Shown here: one piece after another, positions 22,491-33,000 of the stretch | Numbering within the stretch: position 1 is the stretch's first letter | Layout of the letters: each line of letters opens with the position of its first letter | Source: Symbiodinium microadriaticum | Taxonomy: Eukaryota > Sar > Dinophyceae > Suessiales > Symbiodiniaceae | Direction: 5' to 3' | Assembly: GCA_001939145.1 (NCBI GenBank) | Contig: LSRX01000425.1 | Coordinates: forward strand, 257,102-321,101 | DNA: 64,000 nucleotides | The notes under the pieces: generated by a model | What the model was told of the DNA's origin: nothing | Database searches by the model: none | What the model saw: the letters and a program-made list of their open reading frames with translations, nothing else | Position numbers and translations under genes: made by a program

Positions 22491-23178
22491 CCGTTACGTT
22501 CAAATCACCAAGAAGAAGCCACTCTGCACGAAGGCCCCGAAAGCCAACCACGACCGCCTCAGCAAAGGTCGCAGCCGCCTCCTTGTCAGTGCATCGGTCG
22601 CCATGAGGAACATCCAGTCTGATGAGACGACCTGGGCACCTTGCATGAATACCAGTCCTGCGCGTAGCATCCTCGCCTTCCGTCAAAAATGCATGTATCC
22701 CCCTGGCTCGCCAAGCCGCAACCCAGGAGTGTGCACTTGCACGATTAACATCCACTTCCTGCAAGCACAAAATGTGTCGCTTCAAGAGGCATGCGAGGGG
22801 CTCAACTTTCACAACCGCGTTCTTCCCGACATTCAAGGACGCAATCGACGTCATGGCATCACATCGCCTCCTCCAAGCGCAACCCAAGCGCTGCGGAAAA
22901 CCTGATCGAGCAATCCAGCATCCATGCCATGCTCGATTGTAGCCGCGTAGCCGCCACCTCCTTGTCATTGATGAGCTTCTCGCGGTGGCTCGCCGGCACC
23001 TTTTATCGTGAGGGCCACGGTCCCACGCGACACGCATGCAGAACCCACATCGCCGGCTTCTCCACGAAACCTTACGGCACAAGGTGAGCCGCTTGCGGTA
23101 GACATACGGCCACTCGAACGGAACCCAATTGGGCATCGCGGTGCCTGGTCTGGCCATCTTGGCTGCACCGGCCGGCAT
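22480..23178 (-). pseudogene. LINE-A APE-type endonuclease
   Basis: The 254-residue frame 23,178-22,414 includes SIASLNVGKNAVVKVEPLA, HILCLQEVDVNRASAH (glutamate box) and EWLLLGDLNVTVDEGP (GDxN box), the standard order of an APE/LINE endonuclease. It then runs into the RT motif LDALAVLLHYG after only about ten residues; the SDH box is lost. The junction documents the internal deletion of this element. Confidence 0.7.
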
Positions 23179-23464
23179 TCTTCTGTCTCACTCTGGCTCT
23201 CATCAGAAAGTGGGGCCTCAGCTGGCCGTGCAGCTTGCATCTCGCCATCTACTTGGCACGTGTGAGGCGCCTGTGGAACTTCATGCCATGCCGGTTGCGC
23301 GCAACACCAAAAGCTCAGTCGATGCCTCACCACGATGAGGGGCAAAGCCCCAGACGGGCACTTCCAATCGTGTGCCGCTCTCGCGGAAGCCCGGCAATCC
23401 CTGGCTCTGATGCTGCGTGGTGCAATGAAGGTACCTCCGCTGGCACGTGGCCCTGCAACTCGCC

Positions 23465-23869
23465 TTACGGACCACAAAAAACACAAAGGACACCCTCCTC
23501 AATGCGATACTCGGAGCTGCGAACCGGCTTCGGGACGTATGGCGGTGGCTCGCTGTCGTCACTGACGTCCACCGCCTGATTAACACTGGCTGTGACCGAA
23601 CAGGATGAAGCACGCTTGGCACCCCGCTCCACGATTTCCAGCGCTGCCGGCAGACCTCGAAGCAAAGTCCGAATGGGCCAAACCATCACCTCTAGAGAGG
23701 CCTTGCCAGCCCCCCGAACGCCCAGACGTCGAGGCGCACTCCCCCAATTAAAGAGCTGCATCCTGGTCCAACTCAACAAGTCATAACGCGAGTCCTGGTA
23801 GCGCATGACCACAAAAGCACGAATCTCGCTCTTCGCTGCAAACTTGACTGTACCGTCGGTGGTCAACAC
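23465..23869 (-). pseudogene. LINE-A unassigned segment
   Basis: 134-residue frame with DGTVKFAAKSEIRAFVVMRY and DSRYDLLSW near its start and an acidic, Ser/Pro-rich end. Its position upstream of the endonuclease and the R/H-Y-x-L-L pattern are the same as in the segment at 1,338-1,685. It may be the end of an OTU-like protease, but the support is weak. Confidence 0.35.
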
Positions 23870-23882
23870 GATGATGTAACTG

Positions 23883-24581
23883 TTAATTACTGTTAATGTT
23901 CTCGGCCGTCACCGCAGCAAACAATACGAGGACGCCAGCCCAAGCCCCGACTTTCCGGAGCTTAGCAACATAGTCCCCGAAAGACCCATCCATTTCGCCG
24001 GAAATTTGGGCACCCAGCTTCCCGAAAACCCGAGTGCGCTGCGCCGATGTAGCCGAAGACTTAAGCTCCTCACCGATTGCCGAAACATCGGTGAGCACCA
24101 CTGTGGCTTGACCATCCAGTGCCCCGGCCAACATGTTCAAGCAATCAACTGCCTGCTCTTCCGTATCAACCTGCACCACAAAAGGGGTGCCATCATCATG
24201 ATCATCAAGCTTGCGTGACAAGTCCTCGGGAGAATATAGCACCGTAGGGGGGATGGTGCCACTACTCCAGTCATCAGGCCGCACCAGCCATCGATGATCC
24301 TGCCACTCATAGGAATCGCGATCAGCCTCATCAAAGCCTTCCAGTTCACATCGGTTAACATGATCGAAGAGACTTTCCCACAAGCCCCATGCAAGGTCGG
24401 ACAGCACAATGCCTCCGCTTTGCTGCACAAGACGTGCACTGTAGGCGCAGAGCCTTCGCCCTGCAAATCCATGCTTTGCATCGAATCGCCACCTTCTCCT
24501 CGATCTCCTCAATCTCGCCAGCAACCACCGCCATCGTCGCTGTCGTCGCGTCCTCCATCGAAATACACTGCTCCACAGCAC
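23883..24581 (-). pseudogene. LINE-A N-terminal ORF (unknown domain)
   Basis: 232-residue open frame beginning in the LINE 5' region with a highly basic stretch (RWRTRRQRRWRWLLARLRRSRRRWRF), then an acidic globular part with VRPDDW, TVLYSPEDLSRKLDDHDDG, VQVDTEEQAVDCLNMLAGALDGQATVVLTDVSA. A near-identical frame is at 40,202-39,339; the two diverge downstream of 24,000/39,624. I do not recognise the fold. The VVLTDVSA ending and its place before the GTVKF segment suggest it is part of the LINE ORF1 region. Confidence 0.45.
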
Positions 24582-24728
24582 CAGCCGCTGAATACCAACC
24601 GCAAAAGCAAAGCCACAGCATCATAGTGGCCCGTGCGCAACCCAAGCACAGGCCTCTCTATCCTTGTTGCTTTGTCTCCCAGCCGCCAAAATGGCCATGC
24701 CCATGCAGCAGTAGCAGTAGCAGCAGTT

Positions 24729-24804
24729 GTCATCGTCGTCGAAGTCGTCGTAGTCGTCGTAGTCGTCGTAGTCGTCGTAGTCGTCGTAGTCGTCGTAGTC
24801 GAAG
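24729..24804. repeat. GTCGTCGTA microsatellite
   Basis: About eight GTCGTCGTA units in the 5' region of LINE-A; the same tract is at 40,350-40,425. Confidence 0.85.
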
Positions 24805-25128
24805 TGGGTAAAGGTAGTGGCAGGGTAGTGGTAACGACAGGAGCAGCAGTCGAGGTAGTGGTATGTAATTGTAATTGGTAGTCAGTATGTAAAAATCGTC
24901 GTCGTGGTAAGTGGTAGTATGTAATAGTGGTCACGTTCACGAACTCATACTGCCAGCAACGCGTCGGGACAAAAAAATGATACGCGGGAATTTGAAACTC
25001 GGGACGAGTAAGCAAGAGTCTGCAAGAGCAAGCAAATCTGTGATCAGCTGTGGTTCAATGCGTTGCATAACTTCGAGATCGAGAAGAGAAATAAAAAATA
25101 GAGCTAAAAAACCAGCCGAAGTCTACGC

Positions 25129-25753
25129 CTAAGCCTTCTTTGCCCAGTCGAAGCTGGCCGCCTGCACGGAGGACTCGCCGGTGTAGCCGAGCTTCTCCTT
25201 CCAGCCCGGGTAGATCTGGTCGGCGTCCTTCTGGAAGGTGAGGAAGGCACCTTTGTTCTTCTGGTGGGTGTTGGTGAACTCGATGAGGCCATGGCTCAGG
25301 CTGATGTTGCCACACTGTCCGGCCTTCCAAGCCTTCCAAGCCTCCTCGCCCTGCCGGCAGGAGATGGCACCCGGCCGAAGGAGCCACCACCGGCGGTCAG
25401 GATCACGTTGGAGTGGCCCAGGTTCTCGAAGAAGGCTGGCAGGCGCAGGGCGTGTGGATGCCGGGGGCACCGATAGCTCGGGAGATCTTGGTGCGCACGA
25501 AGGCGGCGAAGCCGCGGTGATGTTGGCCGAGAACAGCTTACCTTCACGACCTCCGGGATGCACTCGTTCATCGGGCAGAACACCTGGTTGCCCTGCGGCT
25601 CATCCTGGGCGGATGAAGCAGGCTCTTCAACAACCCATTCCCTTGCTCCCTTTACATGGAATTTACCGACAATATACTATGCCAACATCAGGGTTGAATG
25701 AAAGCCTTAGTTGAAGCACAGTCTAGCATCGTTCTTGATGAAGTCACCGCCCT
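25129..25753 (-). pseudogene. rbcL: RuBisCO pseudogene A (psi-rbcL)
   Basis: Terminal exon with the genuine end FDWAKKA and TAG (25,129-25,131), a short intron 3 copy (about 25,617-25,745) and the first bases of exon 3 up to about 25,753. Compared with unit 6 it lacks 19 bp (HKDGPK region) and two blocks of roughly 165 and 220 bp, removing the GFGKMEG loop, HYHRAGHG and most of the middle of the barrel, with frame changes. It cannot make an active enzyme. A LINE 3' end abuts inside exon 3. Confidence 0.85.
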
Positions 25754-26506
25754 TTTCCTTCTTAGTCGACGCCCCACCCGCAGAGAACGCCGAGGAGGGC
25801 CTCACCTCCTCTCCAAGATGAAAGCACCGATCCTGGCAAGAAAACCCCCAGGATCCCTCCAACGACCTCCGCTGCGAACCGGCCAGCCAAGTCGCGCCGA
25901 AAGCACATCTGCAGGAAGCGACCAACTCTGACGAAAAGCATCAAAACCCGGGCAACGCCATGCCACATGCAGCCACGTGCCAACCTCACCAGACTCGCAG
26001 TAAGGGCAGGGACCAACGGCCTCAGGCCCTCCATCGATGACGTCGTACACCGCCGGGCTCAGAGCAGCGCCGCACATGACCGAACGCACATGCATGGAGC
26101 CTTTGCAGTAAAGATCTCTGGCACGGGAAACCTGAGCCTCAGAATAACTCGCAAGTCCACGCAAGGACCTGGAATCCCTTCGGTCTTGAACCAAGAACTC
26201 CTGAAAGACAGTGCGTCTCCAAGACTCACGAATCAAATGCATGTGCTGCCCCCAGATTCTGCGAGTATCCAGAAGCGTCCATTGCATCCTACTCTACTCA
26301 GCATGGTGCCAGTCGAAGGGTCCGCACTCGACCCACTGCCAACCGCGGAGAAGGAGGCGAACACGTCCTTGCCAGGTGCCACGCATGGGCCGAGGACTCC
26401 AAACCGGAAGCCGAGACCTCCCATAAGATGAGCAAGCCTGCAGCCCACCGGCGACTGCCGGATCACAGCGGTGCCCTTCCAGCAAGCGCTGCAGCGGAGA
26501 CGAGCC
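25754..26506 (-). mobile_element. LINE-B, 3' part (left of the copia insertion)
   Basis: Minus-strand LINE C-terminus, continuing the RT region found at 35,469 and above. The frame 26,287-25,802 has RRIWGQHMHLIRESWRRT, then CPYCESGEVGTWLHVAWRCPGF, the CCHC cluster also seen at 2.3 kb. Frames 26,554-26,294 and 26,532-26,233 give LLEGHRCDPAV and GTWQGRVRLLLRGW. It ends inside RuBisCO exon 3 with an A-rich AAGGAAAAGG at its 3' edge and without a GTA tail. Confidence 0.7.
26502..26506. repeat. Copia target-site duplication, left copy
   Basis: GAGCC directly before the 5' LTR; the same five bases follow the 3' LTR at 35,464-35,468. Five bp is the usual length for Ty1/copia integrases. Confidence 0.9.
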
Positions 26507-26998
26507 TGTTGTTGGTAGGCCAGATGCTCCATGTTGCTCCGGCTTAATGCTCATGATGGTCGTAGTAGTACCGTCTTAGGAGTATGGCCGTAATTCATGT
26601 CATGAACACTTGTCTCTTTAGCCTCTTTTCGCACACGCACAGCACATGTACATGTATGCATACTCACACGTGGTGAGCAGCAAGTGCTGTGCAGCGAGGG
26701 GCCCTTTTGCAAGCCTGTCAGTAGTCATATGCTTGTGAAGCCAAGCATGTCTCAGACGCTGTTACACGGCGAACGGGTTGGCTCAAGTGCAAGAAAGAAT
26801 GTGATGCCGCCTGGGAGGGTCAGGGCTGATTTGGGTTTAGGTAGGTGCGTCCGGGTTTCGTGTATGTAACTCGGGGATGGACGACGATGACGACGCCGCC
26901 TTTACACCCATACGGAGAACATCCATGCCTGAACGTTTTAGCCCAGTTACCGATAGTGGCTCTCCTGAGAGGCCGAGCATTGCAAATCAACAGCACTT

Positions 26999-27036
<38 letters not shown>

Positions 27037-27088
27037 TTCAGCTACCAGCTTCAGCAGTTGCAGCAGCTTTCCCGTCTCATAACCAACA
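26507..27088 (+). repeat. Copia 5' LTR
   Basis: Starts TGTTGTTGG and ends CCAACA, a short inverted terminal repeat. It contains the presumed promoter, an 18S-rRNA-like stretch (26,714-26,786), the ATG of the polyprotein (26,877) and 12 CAG codons (27,000-27,035). The 3' LTR has 7 CAG followed by CAACCG. The LTR therefore encodes the first about 71 residues of the ORF. Confidence 0.9.
26714..26786 (+). other. 18S rRNA 5'-end-like segment in the LTR
   Basis: CAGTAGTCATATGCTTGT followed after a short deletion by AAGCC and GCATGTCTCAG, then TTACACGGCGAA and GGCTCA, is the order of the first about 90 bases of eukaryotic small-subunit rRNA, with two or three small deletions. The same stretch is in the other LTR copies at 35,098-35,170 and 42,335-42,407. 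It is too short and altered to be an rRNA gene. Confidence 0.65.
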
Positions 27089-30000
27089 GGTTATGAGCCC
27101 AAGGGCTCCACACAGCAACTTCGCAGCAGCAGCAGATCCATCATCACCTTTGCAATCAGCAACCTTTATGCAAGCAACGAGGCTGGAGGTCCCGACGTCA
27201 GTTCTTCAGCAGTTTGCACAGGCAGCTTCGTTGGACACTTCATTGCTAAACGATTTGAGAGCCGCAGTTGTCGAGCTGAATGATCGCTTACAATACAGAT
27301 CCAATGTTCTGGGTGGTGCGTGTGTGACGCTGCATTCCGGATACAATGTCATGCTGGAAAACCTGGATAGGATTCAGCAAGGCATGGATGCGCATAACAG
27401 GGTGCTAGCAAATCTGGTGCAGGAGAATCAATCCTTGAAACATCAGCTTGAGGAGACGCGAGAATGCTTGGAACGTGTCCAGGTGGAAGCATCTCAAGCA
27501 AGACTAGGACCTGTCCAGTGGAAAGCACAGATCGAAGCCCACATCGTGAATATCCAGAGTGAGCTGAGTGGCCATTTGGATGAGGTGAGGGCATTGTCAC
27601 AGAACACAGCAAGCCGTCTTGGGCCGCTTGAAGAGGCAGCTCGAAGGGGCACCAGCACCAAGGATAGTGATGTACATGCGAGGCTGACAGACCTGGCATC
27701 AATCACAGAGGGTGTGAGGAATCAGATGGGTGCGATGGAGTCGCGACAAGAAGCACTCATTGGTGACATTTCAAGCATTAGGCAAGAATTTCAAGCCGTA
27801 ACAGAGCAGCAAGATAGCCTCCATCAGGAAGTTATGCAATTGCAAACATTGTGCGAACACTTCTGGATTGCAGATGCTGAAGAGCAGGGCCTCCCAGGGG
27901 ATGACGCCGAGGTGAATGCATACGAGCAAGAGTGGTGGGGCATGCCTGCGGGTTGCGGTTATGAAGATACAGGTGCTGTTGAGGATGTAGCGGCCACAGC
28001 AGTTCCTGTTAGCAACATCAATCCTGGTGTGAATCAGGGTCCAATTGGAGGATTGCAGGGCCATGCAGGCTCTAATCAGCCTCCACCAGGTCTCAGCGCG
28101 GAAGACGGGGTAGCGGCAGCTGCACCGGCTAAGGCTGTAGACCAGAGCGATGAGAACATTCATCACGGGAGGTGGAAGCTTTTGCAGGAAGTGCCAGAGT
28201 TGAACTTGGGATCAGGGGAACCTTGGGAGTTGGGGATGCGGTTGCGTACATGGACGAAGCAGGTAGAAGCAGTTGCGGGTACCATTGCACCGTCATTCAG
28301 CGATTATGTCAAGTCCCAGTTTCAGCTAGCGGAGCATCGGCATCAGAATAGAATGGTAGGCCTTGCGGACTACAGGGATTCAGATCCTCTTCCGAAAGTG
28401 CGGGTGGAGGACACTGAGAAGGAGAATCGCTTGGTGCTGCTTTTGATCCGATGTTTGCCTGCAGAGCTAAAGCAGAGTGTCATGGAGAAGCATGGCGAGG
28501 ACGCCATAAGGGCTGCTGACCTTCTTGGGGGGGTTCTAGAGATATTGCAACCGGGGGGTGCGGCTGAGATGCAGAGTTTGCATTCCTTCATTCGCAGCTT
28601 GCAGCCAGTTCAGAATGCCAGAGATGGGCTGAGCATCCTTAGGCGATGGAAGCTGGCACGATCTAGAGCTGAATCCCTAAACTTACCCCAGATAGCACCC
28701 TACGAAGAACTCCAGGCCCTAAACACGTTGATCAAGGTCTTGGAAAAGAGGCATGATCGATTCAGGACACTTTTGTCACTATCAAGGACGAGGCCAGAGA
28801 TTGTCAGGCCCACGCGCACGGGGGTTGAAACCACAATAGCGTTGATTGATCAGCAACTTCAGCTTATTAGTGCAGATGAACAGACCCGTACAAACAGTCA
28901 TGCGGAAACAGATCCTCAGGCATCGAAGGGCAAAGGTAAGGGAAAGGGTGGTGGCAAAACGACAGCCGCTGCGGAGAAGCCTTGCCTCTTCCTGAAGAAG
29001 TTTGGTAAATGTAAATTCGGGGATAAGTGTTACTATAAGCATGAAGGGGTCACTAGATCATCAACTGCAAATCAGACGACATCCGATAAGACGCCGACGA
29101 CTTCCACTGAGGTGCAGCTCTGTCAGCTGTGGTCGCGGACTGGGAAATGCAAGTTTGGGGACAACTGTAAGTTCAAACATCAAGCCGATGCCAATCAAGT
29201 AGCAACCCCGAAACCCAAGCCCAAACCGAATGCCAAACCGAAGGCTAAGCCTAAGGCAGCAGCATCAGCAGACAGCAGCAGCGGCAACACCTTGGTGGGA
29301 GCCAAAGCATCTTCAGTGACGATGACAGCAGGATCAGTGGTAGCAATGGCTGTGGGTGAGGATTCGTTTTCGAGTTCTGGGGATAGCAGTCTTGATGACG
29401 AAGATCTTCAGTCAATGGCTGGTGAGGCATCAACACCAGAGTGGTCAGACGTGGAGCAAGGGAATGTTCCATCGGAGGATGAGTCTGAGGAGGAGCCTCG
29501 GGACCCGATGACTTTCCAACTTCGCAATGCGCCGCTGTGGGTGCTTAACCTGTCGCCGGCTGAGTATCTGCAGTGGTCAACACCTGGAGGCATCATGGAT
29601 CGAGCACAGAATGACTTTCATGAGCAGAGGAATCCAAACTCCATAGTGTGGCCAGTCTGGTGGACGATAGCCTTTGATCATTTGGATACGAATGCTGACG
29701 GGGTTATACAAGTTACTGAAGATGTGGTCATGTTGCAATGCAATCTCGCAACGGTGCGATGCGAGGACGAGGTATGCAGGCAGGTTTTTGTGGTGTGGAT
29801 TTGCGAGGAAGAGACTGGCCAGGAGCGCATGTTGGCGGTGAACCGAATGTGGCAGCGACCAGTTGTCTATCGACATGATGGGGATGGAGAGAGGGCGCAG
29901 TTGATATCAGCAACGCCAGGTGAGACAAGACACAACCAGTGGACAGCGATATCAGCAACGCCAGGTGCGACAAGACACAACCAGTGGACAGCAACTTCAT

Positions 30001-33000
30001 CATGGGAGCCGCCAATCTGGTCCTTGGGGGATGGCGTGCCGAGCGCGAAGGCACCCACAGTGGCAATGCCGCCGCCGTTGCAGAGGCCCCAAGCCAAAGC
30101 AAAAGCCACAGCAACAGCAAGCTTCAGCATCACGCCAAGGCGGCCACCAGCGGCCAGAGCACCAGCAGAAAGGCCAGGAAGGCTTTTGGAGGCACATGCA
30201 GCGCAAGCAGAATCGCGAGGCATGAAATGCAGTACCGAGACGTTGGTGTTGGCAGATTCTGGAGCGAATGAGCTGATACGTCCTGCAGGTGATGCGGCGC
30301 CATCGCGGTCGACAAAGGTTTCGCTCACGCTGGCAGACGGCAATCTTACCTTCGCGTGGAAAACGCGGGATGGAGAGCTGGCAATTCCTGGTGACAGCTC
30401 ATCGTGGATAGCGCCGGTCGGAAAGATTGTCGAGCTGGGATATCGCTTCGAGTGGGATCCGATTACCGGGGCACAGCTGTCACGCGAGGGCGATGTTTTT
30501 CACATGCAAGTGGAGAATGGTCTGCCGTATCTGACATGGAGTGACTTCACGATCATACGCCGACAACTGTCGCAGGCCTACAAAGCGCGAAGACGGTTTC
30601 ATGGGGCACAGGCGCAGAGTGATACAGCACTGAAATCGGTTACGATGGAGGAGCTTATCGACTGTGAGATGGGAAATCTGTGTTATGACATGGGAGGAGA
30701 GCAGCAGCAGAAGCCAGGTGAGGATTTTGCAGAGAGGCTACTCCGTAAGAAGCAGTTAACATATGATGACCTGTTAGATGCCCTGTCAAAGGCAGCATTG
30801 GAACCACAGCGAAAGCGCCGCACATGTGTCATGTCTGAGGATGCGAAAGTCTCTTCATGGCTCTTTGGGGCTTATGGCGGGGCTACACCCGGAGTGACGC
30901 AAAGGACTGCAGATAGGCCCATGTTGACGCGATTGGTCAATAAGTTCATGTCACAGCAGTTACCTGGGATGACATGGTCGTCCTTTACCGTATCATACAA
31001 TGTTGCATTTGCCCCGCATCGTGACAAGGGAAACGAACCTGGAACGCAGAATATCTTTGTGGTGGCCAGCGATAAGAGTATGTGCACGGGGGGCGAGCTG
31101 TGGATTGAAAATCCTGACGGGGAGCATGTGAGGAGGGTGTCAGAAAAACAGTCCTTGCGGGGGATTGTGATGCCGACATTGCGGAATCCAGTAGTCTTCA
31201 TGCCACATCGCTGGCACGGCACTGCACCTTGGTCCGGAAATCGCATTGCATTAACTTTCTTCACTACTCGAGGCACCGATGCTTTTAGTCAGGAGGAGAG
31301 GGCAAGATTGAGGGACCTGGGATTTTGGTGCAAACCGTCGCCAGAAGCAGCAGCATCAGAGGAGGCGCATCGGCACCCGACCACCGCATCAGCATCTTTG
31401 GACAGCACGAGTGTGCTGCAGGACCCCGAGTTCCCAGACCCCGCGACGACCAGGGTTTCAGGGACCGAAGTGACCGAAGGGATCCAGGATGCGGGTGAGT
31501 TCAGGGGTGGTTTTCAGGGTCGCGTAGCTGAGATTGATGGCGCATCTTCGTGCTCCCTTGATTACGAGCCGTCCGAGCTTGGTGGTATTGAGATGTCAGG
31601 CCAACGGGCTCCAACAGCACCGCCTTTGCTTGAGGCGGAGGAAGACACATCAAGTGCTAAGGAGGATCCATTCTTCTATGCCCACAAGAAGGAACCGGAG
31701 CATACAGCTGCGGACTATGGCTCCCGAGGTACATTGAAACCGCATAGGCGATTGAAGGCAGAAGATGTTGCACAGGGCTGTTTATCGATTGACCTTACTG
31801 GGCCGTTCAAGGTCGGTCTGGGTGGGTATAGGTATGCTCTTGTTGCAAATTTCAATCCCGTCAACGCCACACCATTGTACTTCATGCGGCCACTGCGCCG
31901 CCGCTTGAGAGAGGAAGTAGTTGCAGCAACCTTTGACATCATCGCACAGGTGCACTCGATGGCAGGGTGTAGGCCTGAAGTTGTGCGGCTACATTCAGAC
32001 AATGCGGCCGAATTTGTGTCGAAAACCATGTGTGATGAAGCTGCCAAGAAAGGTCTGTACAAAACCACCTCCGTACCCTATGAACACGCTAGCAATGGGC
32101 GAGCTGAGAGGGCAATCAGATATCTCAAGGAAAAGGCTACGAGGTATATCCTCGAGGCTAGCGCGCCCCCTGAGATTTGGCCGTATGCTCTTGCGGAAGC
32201 GGCTTTGGTGCAGCGTGCTGAGGTGACGGGTGCAAGGTGCATGAAAGGGCAACCGGTGCCCTGGACCACGGTAGCTATCACAAAGCATGGGGCTGAACCC
32301 TTTACATCGAAAACAGAAACAGCGAGATTTCTTTGTAGAGATGAGCATACAGCCAGTGGCGCACTTGTTTTGGTCAAGCGCAACGGTCAGAATGTCATCG
32401 TGCGCTCGCGATTGCCTGCTATCATTCCGGCGGAGCAGAAGACCTGGCGGACACACATCACTCCGTTGGGGGATATGGTTTGGGTTTCGAATTGCGGGGA
32501 TGTTCAGGATGCGGACGCACTTCGGGATATCGGGCAGGACTTAGGCTTAGTGACCTATGAGGAGAGCACCTTTCCTGCATCAGGCGACCGATGTTTCCTT
32601 TCAGGCTCGGTTGGGAGTGCGAATGCGAACACTTTGAAGAGCAATCCTCATCCAGATCACGCGGGAAAGTACCATTTGTTGTCGTATGAGGAGGAGAATG
32701 CCGGGAATGAGATTGAGGCAAGTCTTCTTGAAGCGAGCGTGGCACCTGCTCAGGCAGAGACTGTTGACCTTAAAGCATTCTTTCAGGGTAGTCGGCAAAA
32801 GGAGTGGCGCGAGTCACTGATGGCAGAGTATGCCAAGATGGACGGTGTACTTCGGGAAGTTCCCAGATCAAAGTTGCGTGAGTACTTGAAGCTTTCCCCT
32901 GAGGCCAAGCTGCCCAGGGAAATTCCTTCAAAGGTTGTGCCCACCTTGAAGCCATCAGACGATGAGAGGGCGAACGCAGACGGGTTCATGGAAAAGAGTC

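Larger units (their letters stand above)
21933..24880 (-). mobile_element. Internally deleted LINE (LINE-A)
   Basis: Minus-strand LINE between the RuBisCO array and a RuBisCO pseudogene. In coding order: GTCGTCGTA microsatellite (24,729-24,804), N-terminal frame (24,581-23,883), unassigned segment (23,869-23,465), APE endonuclease (about 23,100-22,490), then RT motifs fused directly behind the endonuclease (LDALAVLLHYG at about 22,420-22,450), and the 3' end shared with 218-440. The RT N-terminal part is missing, so this copy has an internal deletion. The 5' limit is approximate. Confidence 0.7.
24000..27019. repeat. Duplicated block, copy A
   Basis: This block is repeated almost base for base at 39,624-42,637 (offset 15,621 after a 3-bp indel near 24,070). 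It contains a LINE 5' part, the RuBisCO 3' flank, the RuBisCO pseudogene, a LINE 3' end and the copia 5' LTR with the same left target duplication. Differences are scattered single bases. Confidence 0.9.

Noticed and set aside
26777-26786. TTGGCTCAAG in the LTR as a relict of the dinoflagellate spliced leader
   Set aside because: Only the last ten bases match, such a match is not rare in 64 kb, and the surrounding sequence fits 18S rRNA (GGCTCA) better.
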